In this document: in pieces, positions 36,390-45,521 of the stretch
Numbering within the stretch: position 1 is the first letter of the stretch
Layout of the letters: every line of letters begins with the position of its first letter
NCBI GenBank assembly: GCA_947503035.1
Contig: CANNCD010000010.1
Span: 1-51,655 of the forward strand
Reading direction: 5' to 3'
DNA from: an uncultured Halocynthiibacter sp.
GTDB lineage: Bacteria > Pseudomonadota > Alphaproteobacteria > Rhodobacterales > Rhodobacteraceae
DNA: 51,655 nt
Notes under the pieces: generated by a model
The model's database searches: none
Told to the model about the DNA's origin: nothing
The model's input: only the letters and a program-made list of their open reading frames with translations
Made by a program: the position numbers and the translations under genes

Positions 36390-39023
36390 GTGGGAGACTA
36401 TACGTACAGTTTGAGTATTGCTCGTGAAACTGAATTCCAGGTTAGTGAGAATTATTTCGGTGGTAACGTTATTGGGAATGGAAAAAACGATGTTCCGTCT
36501 CTTGAAGATTCAATAAGCGATGTTGAGAGCAGTTCATATTTTCAGGATGCAATTGATGCCCTCGGCGTTACACATCTGCGTTATCCCGCAGGTAAGGCTG
36601 AAGAGGCTAACATTACTGAGTTGATAAACGATCAACTTAACTCTGAGCTTTCGGGTTTTATAGATTATTGCGTTGAACAAGGTATAGAATTTACCCTTGT
36701 TATCCCAGTTCGCAAAGAATTTATTACGGACCAAGCGGGTATGAACGCATTTATTAGTTTAGTTTACGATAGGCTAGGAAACTCCACAGAGTTATTGAAT
36801 TCCGTAGAACTCGGGAACGAACACTGGGAAGAAATTGGTGAAACAGAGTACGGAGAGCAAGCATTTTCGGCAGCCGGACTGCTCATTAAATCGCTAGATG
36901 TCTATAACGCCAATAATCAAAGTGCTGTCGACCCAAATATTATCGTCCAAACAGGGAACCCATCTGGGAGAGAAAGTGATTTTCATGCAGGGAATTACAC
37001 AGCGGATATACCTTCGTATGATGCGCGAACGATACTGGCAAATGAAGCCATTATCGAGCAGTTTGATGCGGATAGAAATTTAAGCAATGGATTTCAGGCC
37101 ACGATGGAGAGCGACGCACTCGATGGTATAGTTGCGCATTACTACTATAATCAAACCTCGACTACGTTTGCAGATACTTTGTCGGAAGAGCGGCGTATTT
37201 CTCTGCGCGATGATCCTTGGGTTAGTGTATTTGGTGATGAATTTACGTATCATATTACTGAGTGGAATGTGATGGCTGCAAACTATAGTCAACAGGGGCT
37301 AGTTGCTGCGTCAGTTATTCTGGAGCAATTTGAAAACATGCTAGAGGCCGGTGTTGATTTTGCTGAAATTTGGCCGATCCGGGAAAATACAACTAACGCC
37401 GTTGCGGGGGGGCGCGACGCAAGCGAGCCAGTTTCACTTACCCCAGCAGGGGTTGCCTTTAGCTGGATGAGCGAAAGCCTTGTCACGCCAGAGGGCGGAT
37501 TAACCTTGCTGGAGCTTGGGGGAAACTCTGATCGGGATATTGAAGTCAATGGCTATCAAGACGATTATCGCACCGTGCTATATATATCATCACGCACCAC
37601 TGATTTTAATTCCAACATCTCGGTTGACTGGAGCGATTTAATTGACATTTTCTCAGTTCACACTGTTTCTGGTCGCCAACTGAGCATTGATGCAAGTACT
37701 TCGGATGGGTTTAGTCAGCAGCGTGGGTATGATGAGAATGGAGACCTTGTCGGCGGGACTGGACTAGCACGTAGAGCCATTGATGAAGCAGAAGAAATCG
37801 CTTTGAGGCAAGTTCTCGGAAATGCATATCGCGAATATTATATTGTGGAAATTGATGGCGAACTGAGGACTTATCTTCCTCCGGTGGATACCATTATTCC
37901 AATGGTTTCAAATCCAACGTCCCTATCTGATTTCTATTTTCCGGCGGAAACCGATGTTGCCGGTCTAGAAACTAACTTGGCTATCAACGATACGGCTACT
38001 AATGTCTCTTTGACGCTGGATCCATATGAAGTTGTTGAAATTGTTGTTGAAAATTTCGTAACCATCAATGGTACTTCCGTGAGGGACGTGCTGCAGGGGG
38101 GGTATGGACGCGATATAATATATGGTGGTTCTGGCGCAGATTCTCTTTTCGGACATGGTGGAGACGATATACTTTATGGTGGGTCAGGTGCTGACATACT
38201 GTATGGAGGAGATGGAACCGATACCGCTTCCTATGCGACTGCGGGGGAAAGCGTCACGGCTAATTTAAATACAGTATCCCAAAATACAGGGGATGCTGCA
38301 GGCGATAGATACTCAAGTATAGAGAATATAACAGGATCTGCATTTGACGATAATCTGACTGGTAATAGCAATTCGAACACGATTACTGGCGGTGAAGGTG
38401 CTGATCAAATTGACGGAGGAAATGGCAACGATATTATCGATGCAGGGCAGGGCGCGGATTTTGTCCATGCTGGTTCTGGAGAGGATACCGTACTTGGCGG
38501 AGACGGGGAAGATTTGCTTTTTGGTGGAGATGGGAGAGATACAATCTCAGGAGGAGGGGGGCGTGATATCATCTATGGCGGCGCTAGTGATGACAGTATC
38601 TTTGGCGGCGATGGATCTGATATGATTTTTGGGGACGCCGGTAACGATTCCATTCACGCTGGATCTCAGTCGGATATTGTAGGTGCTGGAGCAGGTAACG
38701 ACGAAGTACACGGGGGCGGCGGTAGTGATGTCATTGACGGAGGGGCTGGCAATGACAGGCTGACTGGTGGTGCGGGGAATGATAGATTAAATGGTGGGGC
38801 TGGCGCGGATGTTTTTGTGTTTAATACCCTAGAGGAAAGCCTGGGAAACGATACAATTGTAGACTTTTCCCGAGACGATGACGTCTTGGAGTTGTCTGGG
38901 GTAACCTACGATGATCTGAGCTTCATTGAATCGGAAGACAGTATTAGTATTGAGTGGCACAATGGTTCTGTAACTCTTGAGAGTATTAATTTCGTAACGG
39001 TAAGTGATTTCATGTTTATCTAG
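36390..39023 (+). CDS. Secreted RTX glycosidase (clan GH-A-like catalytic domain plus RTX repeats)
   Basis: 877 residues from GTG 36390. Residues 1-480 look like a (beta/alpha)8 glycoside hydrolase of clan GH-A: VTHLRYPAGK early, VELGNEHWEE with the likely acid/base Glu144, DGIVAHYYY near 245-253, and YHITEWNVMA with the likely nucleophile Glu291, as in GH39/GH51-type enzymes. A beta-sandwich follows, then from about residue 570 glycine- and aspartate-rich RTX repeats (GGSGADSLFGHGGDD, many copies), which bind Ca and mark type I secretion. No N-terminal signal peptide, as expected for RTX exporters. The C-terminal end SDFMFI is hydrophobic. A matrix or capsule polysaccharide is a likely substrate. 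Bracketed by IS remnants. Confidence 0.83.
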   Translation: MGDYTYSLSIARETEFQVSENYFGGNVIGNGKNDVPSLEDSISDVESSSYFQDAIDALGVTHLRYPAGKAEEANITELINDQLNSELSGFIDYCVEQGIEFTLVIPVRKEFITDQAGMNAFISLVYDRLGNSTELLNSVELGNEHWEEIGETEYGEQAFSAAGLLIKSLDVYNANNQSAVDPNIIVQTGNPSGRESDFHAGNYTADIPSYDARTILANEAIIEQFDADRNLSNGFQATMESDALDGIVAHYYYNQTSTTFADTLSEERRISLRDDPWVSVFGDEFTYHITEWNVMAANYSQQGLVAASVILEQFENMLEAGVDFAEIWPIRENTTNAVAGGRDASEPVSLTPAGVAFSWMSESLVTPEGGLTLLELGGNSDRDIEVNGYQDDYRTVLYISSRTTDFNSNISVDWSDLIDIFSVHTVSGRQLSIDASTSDGFSQQRGYDENGDLVGGTGLARRAIDEAEEIALRQVLGNAYREYYIVEIDGELRTYLPPVDTIIPMVSNPTSLSDFYFPAETDVAGLETNLAINDTATNVSLTLDPYEVVEIVVENFVTINGTSVRDVLQGGYGRDIIYGGSGADSLFGHGGDDILYGGSGADILYGGDGTDTASYATAGESVTANLNTVSQNTGDAAGDRYSSIENITGSAFDDNLTGNSNSNTITGGEGADQIDGGNGNDIIDAGQGADFVHAGSGEDTVLGGDGEDLLFGGDGRDTISGGGGRDIIYGGASDDSIFGGDGSDMIFGDAGNDSIHAGSQSDIVGAGAGNDEVHGGGGSDVIDGGAGNDRLTGGAGNDRLNGGAGADVFVFNTLEESLGNDTIVDFSRDDDVLELSGVTYDDLSFIESEDSISIEWHNGSVTLESINFVTVSDFMFI

Positions 39024-39042
39024 CTCTAGTGTAAGATGCGCA

Positions 39043-39385
39043 CATCGCTGTGATGCTGCCTGACGTTAGTCAGGCGAGGTCCAGTGTATCCGTGACATCT
39101 GGCGCTCGCATGTTCGTGCATATCTTCAAGGAGAGAATATAGCGGCTGTAATCGCCGAAGAATGAGCCCCTAGACCGCAACTGGCTTGAGGACAGTGGGC
39201 TAATACTGAGGGAAAATCATCCCCAGCCAAGGACATTGATGTAGGTGAAGCCTGTCTACCAAAGCTGGTTTATGGCTGTCGTTTGATCTTTGAGCTCACT
39301 GGCCGCCTTGATCACAATGAATGCAGAGCTGGTGATAATGTCGTGCACCTTCAAGGTCCGATACATATAAGTTTCTGATATAAAA
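39043..39385 (-). mobile_element. IS3-family transposase internal remnant
   Basis: The minus strand reads TYMYRTLKVHDIITSSAFIV then IKAASELKDQTTAINQLW, a stop, TGFTYINVLGWG, another stop, and GDYSRYILSLKICTNMRAPD then VTDTLDLA. This is the middle (DDE core start) of an IS3-type OrfB with stops and a frame change. Its family matches the tail fragment at 35071, but it is on the opposite strand. Confidence 0.75.
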
Positions 39386-39765
39386 TAAACTTTCCTTGCT
39401 TGTGAACGTCACCGCCAACTCTCGCGGTTATAACGCTGTTTCTTTAAATACCAGTTTAAGCACTTTGCAGCGCTGAGACTCCCCCCTTTGAAGTGGTTCA
39501 CCTCTATAGTTAGGAAAACGGCGGCACAGCTCAGTAACGCTGTCTTCACCATGCAAACCTCGGTTCAAGATGATCCTGATCTTCTTCTCGTAAGGGCGAT
39601 ACTTGCGTGGGGCCCACTTAATGTCTTTGATGATCTTCTAGCTAGGGCTTTTGTGTGTTCCTGTTATATATCTTATGCCCTACTTCTCAGTGGTTACAAT
39701 GGCCAACAAACGGCCTCTTTGAAATTGAATTCATAGGCGCTGGCGTCAGATAATATGGGGGCACT
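39386..39765. other. Gene-free stretch between IS remnant and RTX gene
   Basis: No recognisable gene. A short open frame on the plus strand (39488-39736) has no family motif and no ribosome site. Probably remnant DNA. Confidence 0.4.
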
Positions 39766-40791
39766 TCAGGAAAAATCATATGTGGCGGCGATCTGGATGA
39801 CATCGGCTGTAACATTGCCCGCAGCTCCACGAATTACGGCAACCACTTCGCCGTCAGATGAAATTATTGCATCCCCTGAACTGTCGTGAACCGTGATCTC
39901 AGGTGGCGCACTGGCGTCATATTCCGGTATCAACAGAACAATGCAGTCTTCATCTTCTTGATAATCTTCGATAATTGGCGCATCTGCAAATTCCACTGTG
40001 CCCCCAAAAATGAATGTATCCTGGCCTTCACCACCATTCGCGGTTACACCGCTCCCGATCGCCATTATATCATTACCGGCATTACCGAAAATAGCACTAT
40101 CAAAACTAACCTCAGCGGCGCTCGCTGCACTCACGGACACAATTCCAGAGCTAGAGTTAATAGAAATATCGTGATGAGTGTTGATCCGATCATTTCCTTC
40201 ACCTCCGTCAATGGTATTGGACCCAGAGGTATCCTGCAGATAGTCATCCCCATCTCCACCATTTAAGATATCACCACCACGTCCACCGTAAATAAAATCG
40301 TCTCCGGCACCTCCACTAGCAATGTTGTTACCTTCAAAAACGGTTAGAACATCATCGCCGGCGTTGCCATATAAAATGTCATTCCCTATCTGACTGTAGC
40401 TATGATCTACATCATTTGCACCAAATATGGTATCGTCCCCTGTTCCCCCGCTGAGAGTATCATCGCCTGATCCCCCGTGTAGGATGTCGTTTCCATCTCC
40501 CCCGCCGATGTTATCATTCCCCCCCCCCCCGTGCAGAGCATCGTCAGACGTAAAGCCCATTAATACATCATCATCTCTCCCGCCGAATATAACGCTGCCT
40601 TCCGAAAATTCATCGATCATATTACTTTCTTCGTCCGCGGTGCTGCGCAGGATATCATCTGTATGGGTTTCGTTATCCGCAGAGGGGTCTAGCACATCAT
40701 CATGCTCCGTATCATCATCGACCTCATCAGCTAGATTACCTAGAACAACTGTTGATGCTAGGGCGCTGGAAAGTAAAACTATGAACAGCAT
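39766..40791 (-). CDS. Small RTX Ca-binding protein with N-terminal membrane segment
   Basis: 341 residues. The N-terminus FIVLLSSALASTVVLGNL is a hydrophobic segment, a signal peptide or anchor, followed by a very acidic stretch (residues 22-65, many D/E). RTX nonapeptides fill about 70-220 (GGGDGNDILHGGSGDDTLSG and others), then a C-terminal domain with DTFIFGG and EDEDCIVLLIP. No enzyme domain is seen. A run of 12 G on the coding strand (40519-40530) encodes four glycines at about residues 88-91 and could slip. This short RTX type with an N-terminal hydrophobic segment is common in roseobacters; function unknown. Confidence 0.78.
   Translation of the reverse strand: MLFIVLLSSALASTVVLGNLADEVDDDTEHDDVLDPSADNETHTDDILRSTADEESNMIDEFSEGSVIFGGRDDDVLMGFTSDDALHGGGGNDNIGGGDGNDILHGGSGDDTLSGGTGDDTIFGANDVDHSYSQIGNDILYGNAGDDVLTVFEGNNIASGGAGDDFIYGGRGGDILNGGDGDDYLQDTSGSNTIDGGEGNDRINTHHDISINSSSGIVSVSAASAAEVSFDSAIFGNAGNDIMAIGSGVTANGGEGQDTFIFGGTVEFADAPIIEDYQEDEDCIVLLIPEYDASAPPEITVHDSSGDAIISSDGEVVAVIRGAAGNVTADVIQIAATYDFS
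40519..40530 (-). repeat. 12-G homopolymer inside the small RTX gene
   Basis: Twelve consecutive C on the plus strand, read as GGG GGG GGG GGG on the coding strand after CAC. It is in frame as assembled; a change of one base would truncate the protein before its RTX repeats. Confidence 0.85.
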
Positions 40792-40907
40792 TTTCGCTCT
40801 TTCGATCTATTTGGTTATATATCACTTCTATATGCAAACGCCCCAGAGTGCGTGATTGTTCTATGAACAATTCGATACATTCAAACTCTCTGAGTTATTG
40901 CAACCTT

Positions 40908-41195
40908 TGATCTGCTCTTCTGGGACGTCCACTATTTTGAATTAGCCTTATTCTTGAATGAGGAGACAGAAGATGAAGAAAAGCCATTTTAGCGGAACAC
41001 AGATAACTGGAGCGTTGACAGATCCCCAAGGAGGCTTGCTACTTTTAATTACCGCGCTTCAAAAATGTGCACTAAGGCTGTTGCGCGAGCTTGATGTGCA
41101 TTTACACGCCGGCTAATGCCCGCCACAAGCTTAAATCAACGCAGAGCACATTCAGCATTGGGAAACTACACGTCAATGAAATTTTTGCAGAGAAG
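40908..41195 (+). mobile_element. Second IS407-like IS3 remnant (internally deleted)
   Basis: Starts TGATCTGCTCTTCTGGGACG, similar to the end at 35596, and GAGGAGACAGAAGATGAAGA before ATG 40973 matches the leader at 35661. OrfA begins MKKSHFSGTQITG and then breaks. A piece of OrfB tail (NQRRAHSALGNYTSMKF) follows at about 41131. Most of the element between has been lost. Same orientation as the copy at 35596. Confidence 0.7.
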
Positions 41196-41310
41196 GCGAT
41201 GTACTAGATTGGGGCTTAACATCAGAGAATTAACTCCAAGAACACCGCGTAAAGGTGAAGGAGTCTGGGGCACAGGGCAGTCTGTTACTAAATCCAGCAC
41301 AAAAAACGCG

Positions 41311-41709
41311 TCAGATATCTGAGGCCAAGTCATCAAAAAGTCGCACAATTCTATCATTTTGCAAGATACCATCGGACACCATCATGCCAATAGGACCAAC
41401 GGTCCGCTGTGCGCTTCCGTCATCAAGTAAAAGAGATGCGCTCACTGCGCGCGGTGACATAGAGTGGACCATCAGCGTCACAGATGCGCCATAAGTCGTA
41501 TCTGGATCAGATGCGGTCTCCACGCCCAGTGTCTCTTGAAGGCGCGCGGTAAATAGGGTACATAGGTTTTGAGAAGTCACTATTTTGGGAGCACTGGATT
41601 CACATATTACCAAAACGGTTTTCCCTCCCGATATCGGCCCTGCATTCCCACAGGATGCAATCATAAATGCGAAAAAACAGCCGGTGAAACGATTAAGATA
41701 TCTGCGCAT
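41311..41709 (-). CDS. Small putative lipoprotein of unknown function
   Basis: 132 residues from ATG 41709, 16 bases after the end of the GT2 gene. MRRYLNRFTGCFFAFMIASC has a basic start, hydrophobic core and lipobox IASC with the cysteine at residue 20, so the mature protein should be lipid-anchored. The rest (about 110 residues, TVLVICESSAPKIVTSQNLC, LTARLQE-like, GPIGMMVSDGILQ) belongs to no family I recognise. As the last gene of the second rhamnose operon it may help polysaccharide export or attachment; this is only context. Confidence 0.7.
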   Translation of the reverse strand: MRRYLNRFTGCFFAFMIASCGNAGPISGGKTVLVICESSAPKIVTSQNLCTLFTARLQETLGVETASDPDTTYGASVTLMVHSMSPRAVSASLLLDDGSAQRTVGPIGMMVSDGILQNDRIVRLFDDLASDI

Positions 41710-41725
41710 GATATGCCCCTCTCCA

Positions 41726-42676
41726 TCACAAACGATTAAACACCATTGCAAACCATAAGGCTAGGCTCCCTGCAACGGTCTGTCTATAAAGGCCTAAACG
41801 CCATAGCCCCCCCAAACGGCGGAAAAATCCCGGTTTGTGTAAAAGAGAAAATTCATCGAGGATTACACGATTACAAGGGGCTAATAAGGTGGAGTTACTC
41901 TGAAGAAAGGCAATATTCGTTGCATTCCACATCCGAAACTTGCCTTGCCAAAGCAACAAAAAACGCAGGGCCTGTGCGCGAATTTTAAGGTTGGCCCCCA
42001 TCTGATTTTCAGCATGCTGCCGATAAATTACGGTTGGATTGTCATCATGTACCATGCGCCCGCCAGCCCCCATAACAAGCAAATAGGCCGCCCAATCATG
42101 CATCACAACAGGGGCTTTTCTCTGTGCAGCTTTTTGCATCAAAGCCGTGGCCGCGGGATTAAGTAAGATTGTATTTCCAGCCGCAATATTTTGAACCAAA
42201 GCGTTTTGAAAGCTTGGCGCGCGCCTCCGCTTTGCGGACAGAAGATGCCTCTCGGACCCGTCTTCTTGAATGAAAGTTCGGCTGCTATAAAGCGCGGGGC
42301 GATCTTGCGAGGTGTTTTGAAGGGCACTGTAGCCGCGGCTCAAGCGATCTTTGAGCCAAATGTCATCTTGGTCGCAGAATGCGATCCAAGACATGTCTGC
42401 ATCGGGCAGATCACGTACCAGTGCTATAAAGTTTTGCGCTGTACCAAGCTGTTCACCTTGGACAATATGCACATCATGGCCCTTGTCGCGGAAGGCTTGA
42501 AGAATAGGGACAGTTTGATCCTGCGACGCATCATCCCGAACCCATAGCTTCCAGTTCGGGTAATTTTGCGCGGCCAAGCTTTTTAACTGCTCCGCCAGAT
42601 GCATTTCTCCATTGTATGTCGCCATCAAGATATGAATTTTGGGCAAGGTTGTCTGGTCATTTGGGCTAGGCGTCAT
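41726..42676 (-). CDS. GT2-family glycosyltransferase (rhamnosyltransferase-like)
   Basis: 316 residues. The GT-A fold signature is clear: HILMATYNGEMHLAEQLKSL, LWVRDDASQDQTVPIL, and IAFCDQDDIWLKDRL with the metal-binding DxD. The later QKAPVVMHDWAAYLLVMGAG block (from RKAPVVMHDW) resembles rhamnosyltransferases of the WcaA/RfbG kind that place L-rhamnose. Being co-directional with and just downstream of rmlA makes dTDP-rhamnose a likely donor. Residues 260-316 end in a hydrophobic region, perhaps membrane-associated. Confidence 0.86.
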   Translation of the reverse strand: MTPSPNDQTTLPKIHILMATYNGEMHLAEQLKSLAAQNYPNWKLWVRDDASQDQTVPILQAFRDKGHDVHIVQGEQLGTAQNFIALVRDLPDADMSWIAFCDQDDIWLKDRLSRGYSALQNTSQDRPALYSSRTFIQEDGSERHLLSAKRRRAPSFQNALVQNIAAGNTILLNPAATALMQKAAQRKAPVVMHDWAAYLLVMGAGGRMVHDDNPTVIYRQHAENQMGANLKIRAQALRFLLLWQGKFRMWNATNIAFLQSNSTLLAPCNRVILDEFSLLHKPGFFRRLGGLWRLGLYRQTVAGSLALWFAMVFNRL

Positions 42677-42748
42677 AGCGATCTTTTTTCATTTTTTTAA
42701 ACGACGATGCCATTATCACGGGTTCGATTGTGCAATGCGGCCTGTTGC

Positions 42749-43627
42749 CTATTGTGACGGTACAAGTGATTTGAGGTACTTACCATAATCTGTCTTTTTG
42801 AACGTCTCTGCATGCTCGGCCAAACGCTCTGCATCGATCCACCCGTTTTGATAGGCGATTTCTTCTGGACAACCAGACTGCATACCTTGGCGCTTAGAAA
42901 GCGTGCGTACAAAGTTACCAGCGTCCAACAACGAACCATGTGTCCCCGTATCAAGCCAAGCATACCCGCGGCCCAAACGCTCAACACGCAAAGTACCCTC
43001 TTTCAGATAGCTCTCGAGCAAAGAAACAATTTCCAACTCGCCGCGCTCTGATGGTGTAATCTTCTTTGCCCGTGCAGGAGCATCCCCATCCAAGAAATAC
43101 AGACCTGTGACCGCGTAATTTGACGGGGGCACATCCGGTTTTTCTATGATTTCTTTTACAGTGCCGTCGTCATCAAACTTCACGACACCATACCGTTCCG
43201 GATCAGCAACATGATAGCCAAAGACAACACCACCCGAAGCCACGTCGCTTGCAGCCAGCAAAGCATCAGACAAGGCGTGACCAAAAAAAATGTTATCCCC
43301 AAGGACCATCGCAGAGGGCGCACCGTCCAAAAAGTCTTCGGCCAAGAGATAAGCCTGGGCCAATCCATCTGGCGACGGTTGTTCAATATACGTAAGCGAA
43401 AGCCCCCATTGGCTTCCGTCCCCAAGCAGGCGCTGAAATTGTGCCTGATCTTGTGGCGTCGTAATCAACGCAATTTCGTTAATCCCAGCCAGCATCAGCA
43501 CCGATAACGGATAGTAAATCATCGGCTTATCATAGATAGGCATAAGTTGCTTGGAAACCGCCATGGTCAAGGGGTAAAGTCGTGTGCCCGATCCACCAGC
43601 AAGGATAATACCTTTACGTTTTTTCAC
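42749..43627 (-). CDS. rmlA: Glucose-1-phosphate thymidylyltransferase (operon 2)
   Basis: 292 residues, same enzyme as at 9113 and clearly related but not identical. Motifs GGSGTRLYPLT, KQLMPIYDKPMIYYPLS, LGDNIFFGHA, EKPDVPPSNYAVTGLYF and GRGYAWLDTGTHGSL. Its start overlaps the rmlD stop (ATGA at 43624-43627), the same coupling as in operon 1. 72 bases separate it from the downstream GT2. Confidence 0.96.
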   Translation of the reverse strand: MKKRKGIILAGGSGTRLYPLTMAVSKQLMPIYDKPMIYYPLSVLMLAGINEIALITTPQDQAQFQRLLGDGSQWGLSLTYIEQPSPDGLAQAYLLAEDFLDGAPSAMVLGDNIFFGHALSDALLAASDVASGGVVFGYHVADPERYGVVKFDDDGTVKEIIEKPDVPPSNYAVTGLYFLDGDAPARAKKITPSERGELEIVSLLESYLKEGTLRVERLGRGYAWLDTGTHGSLLDAGNFVRTLSKRQGMQSGCPEEIAYQNGWIDAERLAEHAETFKKTDYGKYLKSLVPSQ

Positions 43628-44472
43628 TCTTTTACTCCTAAATCACCTAGTACGGCAGAGACGTCTTTTTTCCAGTGCGGCCGTGATAAGCCAAACAGAG
43701 ACAAAGACTGGCAATCCATTCGCGAATTCGCTGGGCGCGCGGCTGGGGTTGGAAAAGCCGTCGTCGGAATATCTTCTACATCACAGGCAATGTGGGCCTG
43801 CTCAAATATATTGCGTGCAAAACCGGCCCAAGACACGTCTTCTTGGCCTGAAAAATGATAGGTCCCTGTCAAATGCGGATCCTGTCGCAATGCGCCGGAT
43901 ATGATCAAACACGCATGCGCGATTTGCGCAGCAGATGTCGGCCCACCGATTTGATCCGCGACAATGAACAACTTATCGCGCTCACCGCCAAGCCGTAACA
44001 TCGTCTTGAGAAAATTATTTCCATGAGCTGAGAACACCCACGATGTACGCAGGATGGCATAGGTGCCACCGGCGGCACACACGCCTTCTTCTCCAAGAAG
44101 CTTACTACGGCCATACGCTCCAATAGGCGCCGCCGTATCACTTGGGGAAAACGGAAGGTCACCCGCTCCATCGAACACGTAATCCGTGGAGATATGGACG
44201 AACGGTATGCCAAGCTTGGCACATTCTACGGCCATCGCCGCAGGCGCTGCACCATTGACCAATGCCGCCGTCTCTTCGTCACTTTCAGCCTTGTCCACAG
44301 CCGTATAAGCCGCCGCATTGATTACGGCGTCAGGTTCGTACTTTTGGATAAGCTCAGCACATATATCAGGCTGTGTCAGGTCGGCCCCTTCTCGACCCAA
44401 GGCCAAAACATCCTGGCTTTGCCGCTGCAATTCAGTCGCGACTTGGCCCGTTTTTCCGAAGACCAAAATCAT
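43624..44472 (-). CDS. rmlD: dTDP-4-dehydrorhamnose reductase (operon 2)
   Basis: 282 residues from ATG 44472, which overlaps the rmlB stop; an upstream in-frame start (44598) falls inside rmlB and is rejected. [37 protein letters not shown] and [10 protein letters not shown] are conserved. Same length as the copy in operon 1. Confidence 0.96.
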   Translation of the reverse strand: MILVFGKTGQVATELQRQSQDVLALGREGADLTQPDICAELIQKYEPDAVINAAAYTAVDKAESDEETAALVNGAAPAAMAVECAKLGIPFVHISTDYVFDGAGDLPFSPSDTAAPIGAYGRSKLLGEEGVCAAGGTYAILRTSWVFSAHGNNFLKTMLRLGGERDKLFIVADQIGGPTSAAQIAHACLIISGALRQDPHLTGTYHFSGQEDVSWAGFARNIFEQAHIACDVEDIPTTAFPTPAARPANSRMDCQSLSLFGLSRPHWKKDVSAVLGDLGVKE

Positions 44473-45518
44473 GCCTTCACGCCCAATCGTTGCCCCACAC
44501 CAGCACGGCTCTGAAGCGCTTGCCACCATTGCGGATTGTTGAGGTACCACTGTACCGTTTTGTCCAAACCTTCTTCGACGGTGACAGAAGGTCGCCAATT
44601 CAACTCATCACGAATGCGGGTCGGGTCAATGGCATAGCGCGCGTCATGACCAGGGCGGTCTGCAACATATGTGATTTGATCCGCATATGATCCCTCAGGT
44701 TTGGGAACCTTACGATCAAGTATCTCACAAAGCGTTTGAACCAGTTCAAGATTGGAACGCTCGTTTTCGCCACCAATGTTGTAGCTGCGTCCCAGCTCTC
44801 CCTTTTCGACCACTAGCAACAGCGCATCCGCGTGATCTTCGACGTACAACCAGTCCCGCACGTTGGAACCATTACCATAAATCGGCAAAGGTTTACCCGC
44901 GATAGCATTCAAAATCACAACGGGAACAAGTTTTTCAGGGAAATGGAACGGGCCATAGTTATTTGAACAGTTCGTCAACACAACAGGCAGACCGTATGTC
45001 TCATGCCATGCACGCACCAAGTGATCCGAAGACGCTTTCGAAGCAGAATAAGGAGAGCGTGGGTCATATGGTGTCTGTTCAGTAAACATTACCTCTGGGT
45101 CGTCTGGCAACGATCCGAAGACCTCATCTGTTGAGATATGATGGAAGCGGAAATGATCTGGCTTGCCTTGTTTCACCCAATATGATCGCGCCGCCTCGAG
45201 CATATTGAACGTGCCGTTTATATTCGTTTCGATAAAATCAGCAGGACCATCAATAGAGCGGTCAACGTGGCTCTCAGCGGCTAAATGCATCACAACATCA
45301 GGTGCATGTTTTGCGAACACCGCATCGAGCTCTGAGCGATTGCGTATATCTGCCTGCTCAAAACTGTAAAGCGGGCTATCTGCGACCAAGGCAACATTTT
45401 TTAAACATGCCGCATAGGTCAGCGCATCTACATTAATAACACTATGGCCGCGTGATATAGCCAAGCGAACGACGGCAGATCCGATAAATCCTGCTCCGCC
45501 TGTAACTAAGATCTTCAT
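44469..45518 (-). CDS. rmlB: dTDP-glucose 4,6-dehydratase (operon 2)
   Basis: 349 residues. [60 protein letters not shown] and [15 protein letters not shown]. It differs from the operon 1 copy by many substitutions and by three extra residues after FGSL. Three bases separate it from rmlC. Confidence 0.97.
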   Translation of the reverse strand: MKILVTGGAGFIGSAVVRLAISRGHSVINVDALTYAACLKNVALVADSPLYSFEQADIRNRSELDAVFAKHAPDVVMHLAAESHVDRSIDGPADFIETNINGTFNMLEAARSYWVKQGKPDHFRFHHISTDEVFGSLPDDPEVMFTEQTPYDPRSPYSASKASSDHLVRAWHETYGLPVVLTNCSNNYGPFHFPEKLVPVVILNAIAGKPLPIYGNGSNVRDWLYVEDHADALLLVVEKGELGRSYNIGGENERSNLELVQTLCEILDRKVPKPEGSYADQITYVADRPGHDARYAIDPTRIRDELNWRPSVTVEEGLDKTVQWYLNNPQWWQALQSRAGVGQRLGVKA

Positions 45519-45521
45519 TTT

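Noticed and set aside
38098-38820. Regular repeats in the RTX region considered as a tandem DNA repeat or CRISPR-like array
   Set aside because: The periodicity is that of Ca-binding nonapeptides in the protein; the DNA copies differ and there are no spacers.
39058-39075. GCCTGAC-GTTA-GTCAGGC hairpin after the RTX glycosidase, as a terminator
   Set aside because: It lies within the IS3 transposase remnant (TDTLDLA region) and has no T-run, so it is probably coding DNA by origin.
39488-39736. 82-codon open frame on the plus strand
   Set aside because: No ribosome site, no family motif and unnatural composition in a region of transposon debris.
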